Of a DNA stretch of 64,000 bases, positions 8,359-15,247 are shown piece by piece. Position numbers and translations under genes: made by a program. The notes beneath the pieces were generated by a model. The model worked only from the letters and a program-made list of their open reading frames with translations. It ran no database searches and was not told the origin of the DNA. This DNA comes from a virus, in the IMG/VR virus record IMGVR_UViG_3300050132_000084, positions 86,146 through 150,145 of that record; one strand, given 5' to 3'. How positions within the stretch are numbered: position 1 is the stretch's first letter; each line of letters begins with the position of its first letter.

Positions 8359-9057
8359 TTATGCAAAAAAATTTTCTAGTCCTACCATCAAATATTTATT
8401 ATTTTCTCCACATTTTGAACATATATGTTCAAAATCATGTTTTAATACTGGAATTGTCTTGAAAAATTTCTCAATCATTTCCATTTGCTTTGTAGTCAAT
8501 GATTCCACGAACATGATTAATTCTTCTCTAGTTTCATCCTTTACACTTTTAATCGACTTATCATCAAACACCGATTCAATACAATCTAGGACAGTATTAA
8601 AAACTGTTTCTGTAGAATAATTCAATGTGAGATTATCCAATTGACTTGTAGTTGGATACTTCATTATGACACCAAGTTTATCTGACAGTAAAATCTTCTT
8701 GGTATGGTCTGGATTATAGATAACATTGACATCCAATATACTCAAATTATAATCTTCTTTTTCTTTACATTTTTTACATGTCAATGTCAATTCAATATTT
8801 TCACCAACAGACTTTGCACGAATCATCAAGAAAATATATTCAAGATCAAAATTCGGTAATGATTCAACATCCAGTACATTGAACGTACAGTTATCCACAC
8901 ATGATTGCATTGCTAACAACATTTCCTGTGAGGAACCATTGGATGCCAACAATATTTGCTTACTTTCTTTGACAGTGAAGCCGCGATATGTTATAATCCT
9001 TTTTGTTGAAGGTTGAGTCAATTGGAATACTGGAATATCGTTTTTCGGGAATGTCAT
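8359..9057 (-). CDS. 26: gp26-like baseplate hub / tail chaperone protein
   Basis: 232 residues (T4 gp26: 208). The N-terminus TFPKNDIPVFQLTQPST and the GFTVKESKQILLA helix fit the T4 gp26 family. Two Cys pairs, CKKCKEK mid-protein and ICSKCGEN near the C-terminus, could form a zinc site. The gene ends GLENFFA with a run of seven T just before TAA, where a slip into -1 joins the downstream LPWEY frame. A late-type box lies 31 bases upstream and an AGGA SD precedes the ATG. Confidence 0.75.
   Translation of the reverse strand: MTFPKNDIPVFQLTQPSTKRIITYRGFTVKESKQILLASNGSSQEMLLAMQSCVDNCTFNVLDVESLPNFDLEYIFLMIRAKSVGENIELTLTCKKCKEKEDYNLSILDVNVIYNPDHTKKILLSDKLGVIMKYPTTSQLDNLTLNYSTETVFNTVLDCIESVFDDKSIKSVKDETREELIMFVESLTTKQMEMIEKFFKTIPVLKHDFEHICSKCGENNKYLMVGLENFFA
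8365..8375 (-). promoter_or_regulatory. Candidate -1 ribosomal frameshift site
   Basis: On the minus strand the sequence reads A AAT TTT TTT GCA TAA in the zero frame, offering A_AAT_TTT and T_TTT_TTT slippery heptamers three codons before the stop. The -1 frame is open for 66 more codons. Confidence 0.55.
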
Positions 9058-9087
9058 AATAATTTAATCCTTTTTGTTGTAATTGTA

Positions 9088-9095
9088 TATTTATG
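9088..9095 (-). promoter_or_regulatory. Late-type box CATAAATA
   Basis: Read on the minus strand, CATAAATA lies 31 bases before the gp26-like start. It differs from the T4 late consensus at the first base only. Confidence 0.45.
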
Positions 9096-9096
9096 C

Positions 9097-9124
9097 TTAA
9101 CAAGGATAAAATATCCTGTATAAT
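9097..9124 (+). promoter_or_regulatory. Sigma70-type promoter TTAACA-16-TATAAT
   Basis: -35 TTAACA at 9097-9102, perfect -10 TATAAT at 9119-9124, 16-bp spacer, 35 bases before the next gene. Confidence 0.65.
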
Positions 9125-9158
9125 TGATTGTATTGTATACGTTGAATAGGAGAACAAT

Positions 9159-9437
9159 ATGAAATATACCAACCAATTAGTATGGAAAGCATGTGGTGAA
9201 TTCATCCCCGACATTGAAACTTTTCGTAAATCTGCACATATTCAGCTTCCAGAAGCATTGAAGATTGCCACAGTGAATGTCTTTATGCGGATTACAGCTA
9301 ACAACAGCCCATGCTTCTTGGCAGACGATTTGACACCTGATGAAAGGTTTGCTATCTTCCTCATCAAGAAAGCCCTTGTCGAATTGGACAATGAAGGCCA
9401 ATTGTCATTCGGAACTGTTGACGAATACTGGAAATAA
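9159..9437 (+). CDS. Small early phage protein, 92 aa
   Basis: Good SD (AGGAGA) and a strong promoter. Mostly helical, no recognised motif. It ends in an acidic segment (FGTVDEYWK). Function unknown. Confidence 0.7.
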   Translation: MKYTNQLVWKACGEFIPDIETFRKSAHIQLPEALKIATVNVFMRITANNSPCFLADDLTPDERFAIFLIKKALVELDNEGQLSFGTVDEYWK

Positions 9438-9450
9438 CGGGAGATTAAGC

Positions 9451-9594
9451 ATGTACACAATATTCACACAATCTAGAAAATGGATGGTTGACGAAAATGG
9501 TAATATTAGTATTCCATTCATAGGTAATGAATCATCTGGACAATGGAAAGTGACAGGTGCGGCACGTTTTACAAAATTTGGATATAATGAGTAA
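9451..9594 (+). CDS. Small early phage protein, 47 aa
   Basis: Starts at ATG 9451 behind a GGGAG SD. Beta-rich: MYTIFTQSRKWMVDENGNIS, then PFIGNESSGQW. Its last codons (AAT GAG TAA) overlap the start of the repeat gene that follows by 8 bases, so that the repeat gene begins inside this one. Function unknown. Confidence 0.55.
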   Translation: MYTIFTQSRKWMVDENGNISIPFIGNESSGQWKVTGAARFTKFGYNE

Positions 9595-10153
9595 AGAATT
9601 CCTAGCCAAATACGGCACTCCTGCACATCAGGATAAATTAGTCAATGATAGTGATTGGTATGTTCGTAAAATGGTTGCTATACATGGTACTGATACACAC
9701 AGAGATAAACTAGTCAATGATAACCATTCATCTGTTCGTGAAAATGTTGCTGAACATGGCACTGATACACACAGAGATAAATTAGTCAATGATAGTGATT
9801 GGTATGTTCGTAAAATGGTTGCTATACATGGTACTGATACACACAGAGATAAACTAGTCAATGATAACCATTCATCTGTTCGTGAAAATGTTGCTGAACA
9901 TGGCACTGATACACACAGAGATAAACTAATCAATGATAGTCATTGGGCTGTTCGTAAAATGGTTGCTATACATGGTACTGATACACACAGAGATAAATTA
10001 GTCAATGATAGTAATTCATCTGTTCGTCAAATGGTTGCCAAACACGGTAATGATTCCCACAGAGATAAACTAATCAATGATAGTCATCCATATGTTCGTG
10101 GAATGGCCAAACATTATATGAAATCAAATAAAAACGAATCACTATTATCATAA
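9587..10153 (+). CDS. LRV-like repeat protein, 7 units (TDTH subtype)
   Basis: 188 residues: cap MSKEFLAKYGTPAHQDKL, then seven 24-residue units with VR at the same place, then the GMAKHYMKSNKNESLLS tail. Most linkers here read GTDTHRDKL rather than the usual GNDSHRDKL, so this copy is a sub-lineage. A 144-bp block (two units, DWYV then NHSSV) is duplicated in tandem from about 9648 and 9792. The repeat pattern (VR..VA..G....... L...D) resembles leucine-rich-repeat variant/HEAT-like solenoids, suggesting a curved helical binding protein. Function unknown. The tail is cut short compared with the two common tail types. Confidence 0.85.
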   Translation: MSKEFLAKYGTPAHQDKLVNDSDWYVRKMVAIHGTDTHRDKLVNDNHSSVRENVAEHGTDTHRDKLVNDSDWYVRKMVAIHGTDTHRDKLVNDNHSSVRENVAEHGTDTHRDKLINDSHWAVRKMVAIHGTDTHRDKLVNDSNSSVRQMVAKHGNDSHRDKLINDSHPYVRGMAKHYMKSNKNESLLS

Positions 10154-10164
10154 ATTTAATAAAG

Positions 10165-10172
10165 TATAAATA
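10165..10172 (+). promoter_or_regulatory. Late promoter box TATAAATA
   Basis: Exact match to the T4 late element, 45 bases before the next gene. A TATAAT at 10185-10190 lies between and may be an early -10 element with a poor -35. Confidence 0.5.
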
Positions 10173-10216
10173 GTATATTTGTGGTATAATAACGTTTATT
10201 AAAATAAGGAAATAAA

Positions 10217-10516
10217 ATGTTGAAAGTAAAGAATACGAGTAATATTGAATTTTATGTAAATTTTGTCAAGACTGGTGAAAATTACGGGACACGGAAGAAT
10301 ATTCCCAACACAGGTGATACCTTGGTGGAATTTTATGACACACGATTTGAAGGTGATTATGGTCAATTTGTATGCCGATACAATGTTGATACAGTTTTGA
10401 CTATGGTTGATGGTATCAATATGGGTACATTTGACTGGTTCTTGGACAAGGCCGCAATGAAGTTAGTGCATGAACATATTAATAATCACTATAAAGGTGT
10501 TGACAGTTACGCATAA
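10217..10516 (+). CDS. Small phage protein, 99 aa (paralogue A)
   Basis: Starts MLKVKNTSNIEFYVNFVKTG and shares order and motifs (LVEFYD, DGQF/YGQF, RY.VDT) with the next gene, so the two are tandem paralogues. SD AAGGAA. Function unknown; compact alpha/beta protein. Confidence 0.7.
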   Translation: MLKVKNTSNIEFYVNFVKTGENYGTRKNIPNTGDTLVEFYDTRFEGDYGQFVCRYNVDTVLTMVDGINMGTFDWFLDKAAMKLVHEHINNHYKGVDSYA

Positions 10517-10528
10517 TGTCTGTATAAT
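10500..10528 (+). promoter_or_regulatory. Consensus sigma70 promoter TTGACA-17-TATAAT
   Basis: Perfect -35 (10500-10505) and -10 (10523-10528) with a 17-bp spacer. The -35 lies within the last codons of the upstream paralogue. Confidence 0.8.
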
Positions 10529-10560
10529 TGGTCTTAATATGAACTTAATGGGAGACCAGC

Positions 10561-10857
10561 ATGCTAAAAGTAACCAACCCAAGTGGTATCAAGTTTAATG
10601 TACGATTCGTGAAGCCGGGTGACAATTATGGTCTTAACCGGGCATTGATCAACAGTGAAAAAATTACCCTTGTGGAGTTTTACGATGCCGCATATGAAGG
10701 CTTTGGTGAAGATGGACAGTTCATATCCCGTTATCATTTGGACACCATTATGGAATGCCATGGTGGAATCCAGCTTGAAGGTAGCATACGAGATTGGTAT
10801 GTTTCCGCTGACAATGTTTTCTATGTGCAACTTTATATTGAGCAACACAAACTGTGA
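10561..10857 (+). CDS. Small phage protein, 98 aa (paralogue B)
   Basis: MLKVTNPSGIKFNVRFVKPG, with TLVEFYDAAYEG and GQFISRYHLDT matching the gene at 10217. It has its own consensus promoter. Function unknown. Confidence 0.7.
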   Translation: MLKVTNPSGIKFNVRFVKPGDNYGLNRALINSEKITLVEFYDAAYEGFGEDGQFISRYHLDTIMECHGGIQLEGSIRDWYVSADNVFYVQLYIEQHKL

Positions 10858-10870
10858 AAGGAATGATATC

Positions 10871-11122
10871 ATGAACTTCGATGACTATGTAAACAAAGTA
10901 GAATACGTTTCACGCAAAGTGGATCAAGCTGGTTTTGATGCATATCATGCTGAAACGGCAAGACTAACAACACAATTCAAGTTGGACTTGTTTGCTGATC
11001 TTGGTATCGAGAATAATCCAAAAGCTGAACTACTATTCACGAAAGCATGGGAATTGGGCCATTCGTCTGGATACTATGAAGTGTATAACTATGCATTGGA
11101 ACTTGTTACTCTTATCGAGTAG
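10871..11122 (+). CDS. Small helical phage protein, 83 aa
   Basis: Starts at ATG 10871 behind AAAGGA. All-helical appearance; the C-terminal half (AELLFTKAWELGHSSGYYEV) looks like a small conserved phage family without assigned function. The end overlaps the convergent GIY-YIG gene by 11 bases. Confidence 0.65.
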   Translation: MNFDDYVNKVEYVSRKVDQAGFDAYHAETARLTTQFKLDLFADLGIENNPKAELLFTKAWELGHSSGYYEVYNYALELVTLIE

Positions 11123-11471
11123 AATTTTTCATATTATAAAATGATTTAGAGTGGACGGCATTGAACGTGCTGATCCACTTTTGTTCAATATACTTTACAT
11201 TTTTCAGGTCTGAAACATATTCCAGTATTGCCCGTTTAAATTGTGTGACACCATAATGTCTGAATACTTGTTTGAACTTTCGGCCACTACCATCATATTC
11301 ATCTGTTATTTTTCCAACATGTTTACCGATATAATAAGTTTCTTCTGGAATACAGTACCAAATGTATATGAACCCTACATATTGTTCGGGTATTGGTGCA
11401 CTTAGGTTATCAAAGTCTTCCAATAGAGGATGTATTTTATTTGTGAATTTAATTGATTTTTCTGTTGACAT
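11112..11471 (-). CDS. GIY-YIG homing-type endonuclease
   Basis: About 119 residues. The catalytic domain is visible: GFIYIWY for GIY, TYYIGKHVG for YIG, then DEYDGSGRKF with spacing normal for phage GIY-YIG nucleases, and a Glu further on (KYIEQKW). The C-terminal DNA-binding part is very short, so it could be a free-standing or truncated homing enzyme. No SD is obvious; an alternative start is at 11486. It is the only minus-strand gene between 9.1 and 15.2 kb, as expected for a mobile gene. Confidence 0.75.
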   Translation of the reverse strand: MSTEKSIKFTNKIHPLLEDFDNLSAPIPEQYVGFIYIWYCIPEETYYIGKHVGKITDEYDGSGRKFKQVFRHYGVTQFKRAILEYVSDLKNVKYIEQKWISTFNAVHSKSFYNMKNSTR

Positions 11472-11493
11472 CAGATTTAACATCATGTATAAT
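11465..11493 (+). promoter_or_regulatory. Sigma70 promoter TTGACA-17-TATAAT
   Basis: Consensus hexamers at 11465-11470 and 11488-11493, placed inside the start of the divergent GIY-YIG gene and 42 bases before the next + gene. Confidence 0.75.
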
Positions 11494-11535
11494 CATTGTA
11501 TTGGATGTACTTATTAATCACTGAAAGGAAATATC

Positions 11536-11703
11536 ATGAAAAACTTCAAATTTGGTTTCTGCGTTCGTTTCCCATATAGCACAGTATATCGTGTGGTAAT
11601 TGTCACGGTATTTCATTGGACAAAATGGAATGTTTCTGTGAAGAAATTCTATACATTGGATGAAGCCGAGAACAGTGCATATTCCATTGATTGTGGAGTT
11701 TGA
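11536..11703 (+). CDS. Small early phage protein, 55 aa
   Basis: ATG behind AAAGGAA and a consensus promoter. MKNFKFGFCVRFPYSTVYRV, beta-rich, ends DEAENSAYSIDCGV. Function unknown. Confidence 0.6.
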   Translation: MKNFKFGFCVRFPYSTVYRVVIVTVFHWTKWNVSVKKFYTLDEAENSAYSIDCGV

Positions 11704-11724
11704 TAGAGCCACCATCTGAGACAT

Positions 11725-11829
11725 ATGTATCCTGACATTTATAATAAGATGTCAGACAAGGATTTCCAAGATGGAAGAAAACAATGGGTGTTGCATATGA
11801 TCGAACATTTCGAATCGATTGGAGATTAA
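11725..11829 (+). CDS. Possible small ORF, 34 aa
   Basis: MYPDIYNKMSDKDFQDGRKQ and a helical end. No clear SD, but it sits tightly between two small genes. It may equally be the end of a frame-disrupted gene. Confidence 0.35.
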   Translation: MYPDIYNKMSDKDFQDGRKQWVLHMIEHFESIGD

Positions 11830-11831
11830 TT

Positions 11832-11992
11832 ATGAAGAAATCTGAATTATTGACATTGGCATTGTATCATTTGTGGGGTGGATATAAAACTAATTATAAA
11901 AAACACAATATGTTTGTCACGCAATAGAGAATGCTTATGATTTGAAGGCAAAAATGGATAAAATAATTTACGATTGTGGCAAACCACGATGA
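11832..11992 (+). pseudogene. Small phage gene interrupted by a one-base frameshift
   Basis: ATG 11832 opens MKKSELLTLALYHLWGGYKT and reaches a TAG at 11925. One frame over, the sequence continues without a break as CHAIENAYDLKAKMDKIIYD to a TGA at 11990-11992, which overlaps the next ATG. The CHAI..A pattern is common at this position in small phage proteins, so the two halves were one gene. The shift lies at about 11911-11920. Either a real mutation or a sequence error. Confidence 0.55.
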
Positions 11993-12324
11993 ATCTAACA
12001 TATTCAAAGTTTAAAGAAATACGTGATTATGCATCACCATGGATGTTAACTACACAATATACTGTTTCGGATTATGAAATTGATTTGGTGAGGTCTGATG
12101 AAACAAGTTTCAGGGAGTATGTTTATAATCATCTTGCTGAATGTATTGGTCAAGCAGTAATCAAGAAAACACCAATAGAAACGATTCAATCACCAGAATT
12201 CACGTCACGGACGTTTCGTGCAGTCACATACAGTATGAATATGGAGGAACTTAAACGATTTATTGAATATGTCTATGATAAAGGACATGAAGAAGGGATG
12301 AAAGCACAACATGTCGATAATTGA
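11989..12324 (+). CDS. Small phage protein, 111 aa
   Basis: Starts at ATG 11989 (MNLTYSKFKEIRDYASPW); a TTG at 11974 is less likely. Helical, no known motif. The end overlaps the deaminase gene by 14 bases, suggesting coupling. Confidence 0.6.
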   Translation: MNLTYSKFKEIRDYASPWMLTTQYTVSDYEIDLVRSDETSFREYVYNHLAECIGQAVIKKTPIETIQSPEFTSRTFRAVTYSMNMEELKRFIEYVYDKGHEEGMKAQHVDN

Positions 12325-12685
12325 ATCTATTGATCATACTAATATTCCAACCAGTATTCGCCGGATACTAGAAAAATATGTACCTGATCCAGATCAACAA
12401 TATAATCACATTGCCATTACAACACATAAGAACCGTGTTGTAGCCATTGGTAGGAACATCTATGCTAAGTCACACCCAATGCAATTTAAATTTGCTACAC
12501 AGGCTGCAATGGGGTGGAAACAATACCTACATTCAGAGATTGCAGCATTGGTTAAATCTCGTGGAAAGATAGATACGATGTATGTATTTCGCGTAGATAG
12601 TTTTGGTAATCTGAAAAATTCTGCACCATGTCCAATTTGTCAATTGGCAATATTGGAATCTGGTATTGATTGCTACCATTCTTAA
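12311..12685 (+). CDS. Cytidine/deoxycytidylate deaminase-fold protein
   Basis: 124 residues. The zinc signature of the deaminase fold is present: H74-x-E76 (LHSEIAAL) and PC107xxC110 (APCPICQL). The size fits a small cytidine deaminase-like enzyme. The substrate is unknown; a second, clearer dCMP deaminase is encoded at 29625, so this one may act on another base, a nucleotide or nucleic acid. Confidence 0.75.
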   Translation: MSIIESIDHTNIPTSIRRILEKYVPDPDQQYNHIAITTHKNRVVAIGRNIYAKSHPMQFKFATQAAMGWKQYLHSEIAALVKSRGKIDTMYVFRVDSFGNLKNSAPCPICQLAILESGIDCYHS

Positions 12686-12721
12686 TTTGTGGTATAATGC
12701 TGTTTTATTTTGGAGAATATT

Positions 12722-12864
12722 ATGAGTATGAAAGTGGAGTTCCATCTTTGCCTATGTCCCATGGAACAATGACAGTTGATGGTAAAGATATTGATGGATA
12801 CGCGGCTGATCAAATGCGTTGGTATGCCATTTCTGTTTGTACTGCATTGCTTAAGAGAAAATAA
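12722..12864 (+). pseudogene. Small phage gene with probable frameshift
   Basis: The ATG at 12722 has a good SD (TTGGAGAA) and a TATAAT at 12693-12698, but its frame stops after 16 codons (MSMKVEFHLCLCPMEQ). The adjacent frame continues MTVDGKDIDGYAADQMRWYA and ALLKRK to TAA at 12862-12864. Together they look like one small protein split near 12765. Confidence 0.45.
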
Positions 12865-13080
12865 ATGAATGATATAGGCGTAATATCAAAAAATTTCAGT
12901 GAATTTCCAAAGGGAACATATGTTTCTTTTGATCATGAAGACATAACATTATTTGGTGAAGTGGCAGGATTGATTGTTGTCTATGATACACATTTAGGTT
13001 ATTTGTTGGGACTAAATGTGAGAACTGTTGGTGGTGGTAATGTCACTCTGCAACCATCACAATTAACGAGACTACCATGA
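12865..13080 (+). CDS. Small phage protein, 71 aa
   Basis: Begins directly after the previous stop. A beta-rich protein (KGTYVSFDHEDITLFGEVAG, then VGGGNVTL), possibly an SH3-like barrel. Overlaps the next gene by ATGA. Function unknown. Confidence 0.6.
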   Translation: MNDIGVISKNFSEFPKGTYVSFDHEDITLFGEVAGLIVVYDTHLGYLLGLNVRTVGGGNVTLQPSQLTRLP

Positions 13081-13433
13081 CAAATGCTACCAATATGTTC
13101 CTCAATGCTAAAGTGGAACCATTAGGCTATGCTTATCGTTTTGAAGAAATGTCATATGCTCCTGTTGGTGATGATTATGAATCACGAATGGATGTTCACC
13201 TAAGAAAATATGAAATCTTAAAATTTACACCAAAGGGATTCTGTATTTCGAATTGGTCAAAATCAGGCAAACGGTTCATCCTAAATACATCGCGTAAGAA
13301 GTATGCCCACATTACCATTGAAGATGCCAAAACATCGTTCATTGCACGTAAGAACAGACAATATAACATTCTATCAAACAAGATTCAAAATGTTATGAAG
13401 GCACTCAAAGTATTTCAGGAGAAATTCAAGTGA
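13077..13433 (+). CDS. Small basic phage protein, 118 aa
   Basis: Lys/Arg-rich C-terminal half with a long helix (NKIQNVMKALKVFQEKFK). Overlaps its neighbours on both sides by four bases, so part of one coupled operon. Function unknown. Confidence 0.6.
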   Translation: MTNATNMFLNAKVEPLGYAYRFEEMSYAPVGDDYESRMDVHLRKYEILKFTPKGFCISNWSKSGKRFILNTSRKKYAHITIEDAKTSFIARKNRQYNILSNKIQNVMKALKVFQEKFK

Positions 13434-13765
13434 CAGATCGTAAAGTAGTATGTGCAGCAATTAAATTTGGGAGAATGGTTGTCTGTGGCCCACGACACTT
13501 TGACATGGTGATGCATAATATCATAGGTCATATCGAACAACCATATCTCCCAAAACACCCATCACAATGGATACAAGGCTTCGTAGATCAATATGGTGTA
13601 TTCATGTCACGTGAAGAAGCATTATCAGTCGCAATAAATGCCAATCAAATCATAAAGAAGCATACTCCAATCGACATTATATTCAGTGAGGATATTTGTA
13701 TTAATGGAAATTATAAAGTGGATCAAATATTACTTGATCATCATGCAAGGTCTTATCCAAGGTAA
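13430..13765 (+). CDS. Conserved phage protein of unknown function, 111 aa
   Basis: GTG start overlapping the previous stop (GTGA). The pattern VVCAAIKFGRMVVCGPRHF, then QGFVDQYGVFMSREEALSVA and FSEDI matches a widespread small phage family whose members share a GxRH block, FV...REEA and SEDL. No biochemical role is established to my knowledge. Confidence 0.65.
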   Translation: MTDRKVVCAAIKFGRMVVCGPRHFDMVMHNIIGHIEQPYLPKHPSQWIQGFVDQYGVFMSREEALSVAINANQIIKKHTPIDIIFSEDICINGNYKVDQILLDHHARSYPR

Positions 13766-13832
13766 GACAGTCGTAAATTTTCTAGGTGGTTCCTATATAA
13801 TCAGTGGTAACATTGTGAAGAAAATAAAATAA
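13743..13832 (+). CDS. Possible small ORF, 29 aa
   Basis: MQGLIQGKTVVNFLGGSYII and a Lys-rich end; overlaps the previous gene by 23 bases and the next ATG by TAATG. Packing in the operon supports it, but there is no SD. Confidence 0.35.
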   Translation: MQGLIQGKTVVNFLGGSYIISGNIVKKIK

Positions 13833-13999
13833 TGTTAATCTCACTTGATTATGACAATACATATACACTTGATCCAAAATTTTGGGATATGTTCGTTAAG
13901 AATGCAATTTCTAGTGGGCATAGAGTCATTTGCTGCACTATGCGATATGAACATGGATTTGATGCAGGATATGATACAGGATATGAGGGATTAGCTTAA
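13832..13999 (+). CDS. HAD-like phage fragment protein, 55 aa
   Basis: MLISLDYDNTYTLDPKFWD, then GHRVICCTMRYEH, resembles the N-terminal part of phage HAD-superfamily proteins (DxDxTxT motif I: D6, D8, T10). Too short to hold a complete HAD core, so probably not a phosphatase by itself. TAATG coupling on both sides. Confidence 0.6.
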   Translation: MLISLDYDNTYTLDPKFWDMFVKNAISSGHRVICCTMRYEHGFDAGYDTGYEGLA

Positions 14000-14211
14000 T
14001 GAATGAAAATCTCAGATTAATCATTGAAAATAAGAAACTTCGCCAAATGCTGGCATTTTATTATGTTGGCATGAATACACTCCATGAAGATCAAGAATTA
14101 CTAGATTGTAGTGTATATCCTTTCATAGACTTCAAACGGGATGAATTAGACGAAATTCAACGTAAGATGCAACAACGGGTATTCGATAAAACTAAAATAG
14201 TGAAGGAATGA
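13999..14211 (+). CDS. Small helical phage protein, 70 aa
   Basis: MNENLRLIIENKKLRQML, coiled-coil start, ending KRDELDEIQRKMQQRVF. Coupled to the previous gene by TAATG. Function unknown. Confidence 0.55.
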   Translation: MNENLRLIIENKKLRQMLAFYYVGMNTLHEDQELLDCSVYPFIDFKRDELDEIQRKMQQRVFDKTKIVKE

Positions 14212-14212
14212 A

Positions 14213-14362
14213 ATGAGTAATCGTACTATTGAAGATGTAATGGATGAAATTGACCATGCACAAACTCAAGTAGAATATTATGAAGAAATGGTTAGTGGAT
14301 ACGAAGAATAATTAGATATGTTATACAAAGAACTTGAAATTCTAAAGAATAGGGATGAATAA
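14213..14362 (+). pseudogene. Small coiled-coil gene with in-frame stop
   Basis: ATG 14213 opens MSNRTIEDVMDEIDHAQTQV...SGYEE and meets TAA at 14309-14311. The same frame continues LDMLYKELEILKNRDE to TAA at 14360-14362, which overlaps the next ATG. The heptad pattern runs through the stop, so the TAA looks like a nonsense change (one base from GAA or CAA). A functional 32-residue product is possible. Confidence 0.5.
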
Positions 14363-14532
14363 TGACAACAACAGTAACAGTGGAAGCACATTGCGGTAAA
14401 GATACAGAAGTAATGATTGTTCGTTTCGATGGTAAAGAACAACCAATGTTAAATGTAATTCAGAATGGTGAACAATGGAGTGGGTATGTCTACAATAATT
14501 ATGAAATCATCGTGAAAGAGGTTGAGAAATGA
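14362..14532 (+). CDS. Small phage protein, 56 aa
   Basis: MTTTVTVEAHCGKDTEVMIV, beta-rich, ends YNNYEIIVKEVEK. Coupled to both neighbours (TAATG, ATGA). The motif HCG/A..K.V.V....... resembles a small phage family with unknown role. Confidence 0.6.
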   Translation: MTTTVTVEAHCGKDTEVMIVRFDGKEQPMLNVIQNGEQWSGYVYNNYEIIVKEVEK

Positions 14533-14882
14533 TTGATTATGTAGACTTTGATAATGTTATTCTTGCCATTGCATTAGAACGACAATATCAAGAAGAAATG
14601 TGGAATGGTGAATCTCATTCTGTTAGTAGATGGTTAGATATCATTCAGTATTATATGAATAATGCACGTGAAGGACTTGATGACATCAATAGTAATTTGG
14701 TGTTGCATGAAATTCGAAAAATCACCGCACTAGGTGTAGCATGTCTAGAAGAACATGGTGTTCCACTACGACCAGAATGGAATAACTGTTGGCATCTTAA
14801 AAGAACCCCGCTTGCGGATGGCGAAGTGCGGAAACTTGCCGCTGCCGCAACCGACAGCATTGAACCGGGGAAGGGAGAATGA
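14529..14882 (+). CDS. Phage protein with foreign C-terminus, 117 aa
   Basis: Residues 1-90 (LAIALERQYQEEMWN, SHSVSRWLDIIQYYMNNARE, VACLEEHG) follow a common phage/bacterial family pattern of a QDxKWG-like block, HSVxxWL and a final ACLEQHG helix. The last 25 residues (LADGEVRKLAAAATDSIEPG) are encoded by visibly GC-richer DNA that continues into the next two ORFs. The gene therefore spans the left edge of a foreign islet. Confidence 0.6.
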   Translation: MIDYVDFDNVILAIALERQYQEEMWNGESHSVSRWLDIIQYYMNNAREGLDDINSNLVLHEIRKITALGVACLEEHGVPLRPEWNNCWHLKRTPLADGEVRKLAAAATDSIEPGKGE

Positions 14883-14883
14883 G

Positions 14884-15114
14884 ATGAACAAATTATTCGT
14901 TGATGGTCGTGCTTATTTCACTGATCAGACGGCACTGATTGGTGGTGATATTAAAAAGTTGGCCGGAACAAGCAACTACCAGTTGTACCTTGAATCAGAT
15001 GGCGATTCGCCAGATCAGTCGATTGGTGACGGCGAGGCTGTGAGATTAGATGGGAGAGTTTGCCATTTCTTTGTAGTCCCACCCGCAACGCCTAGCCCGT
15101 ATGGGAGATTTTGA
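14884..15114 (+). CDS. Ubiquitin-like beta-grasp protein (multiubiquitin-type)
   Basis: 76 residues. MNKLFVDGRAYFTDQTALIGGDIKKLAG, read in parts, follows the bacterial multiubiquitin domain layout: strand FVDGRAY, a D...L.GG.IK.LAG helix, YQLYLES, then SIGDGEAVRLDG and HFFVVPPAT. One domain only; the family often has one or more such domains next to E1, E2 or JAB-type genes in bacteria. Here the usual partners are absent. The DNA is GC-richer than the phage average, with a GGGAG SD, pointing to recent gain from a bacterium. A mimic or inhibitor of a bacterial ubiquitin-like pathway is one possibility; cargo picked up by chance is another. Confidence 0.55.
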   Translation: MNKLFVDGRAYFTDQTALIGGDIKKLAGTSNYQLYLESDGDSPDQSIGDGEAVRLDGRVCHFFVVPPATPSPYGRF

Positions 15115-15115
15115 C

Positions 15116-15247
15116 ATGACCACCCGCTTACACCAGCTTGAACAAGAGAACTCAGCACTTCGGGAGTTTGTGGAGAAGTGCAGGGATGCGATAGCAGAGT
15201 TACCTAATCACTCATTGTTTTCCATAACATGTGCTGACCAGATATGA
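15116..15247 (+). CDS. Truncated foreign coiled-coil ORF, 43 aa
   Basis: MTTRLHQLEQENSALREFVE, then KCRDAIAEL in GC-rich DNA, and from about 15200 the sequence turns AT-rich and runs into the 3' end of the opposite ADP-ribosyltransferase gene. The first 30 residues look like the start of a common phage coiled-coil protein, so the right edge of the islet cut this gene. Confidence 0.45.
   Translation: MTTRLHQLEQENSALREFVEKCRDAIAELPNHSLFSITCADQI

Noticed and set aside
9628-9933. Long antisense ORFs with repeated SLSLCESLP-type peptides opposite the repeat genes
   Set aside because: They appear at every repeat locus simply because the unit has no stop in that frame; no SD and no independent start. 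Treated as shadows.
10141-10216. tRNA gene search in this and other intergenic gaps
   Set aside because: No T-loop GGTTCGAATCC-like motif with matching acceptor stem was found by eye.
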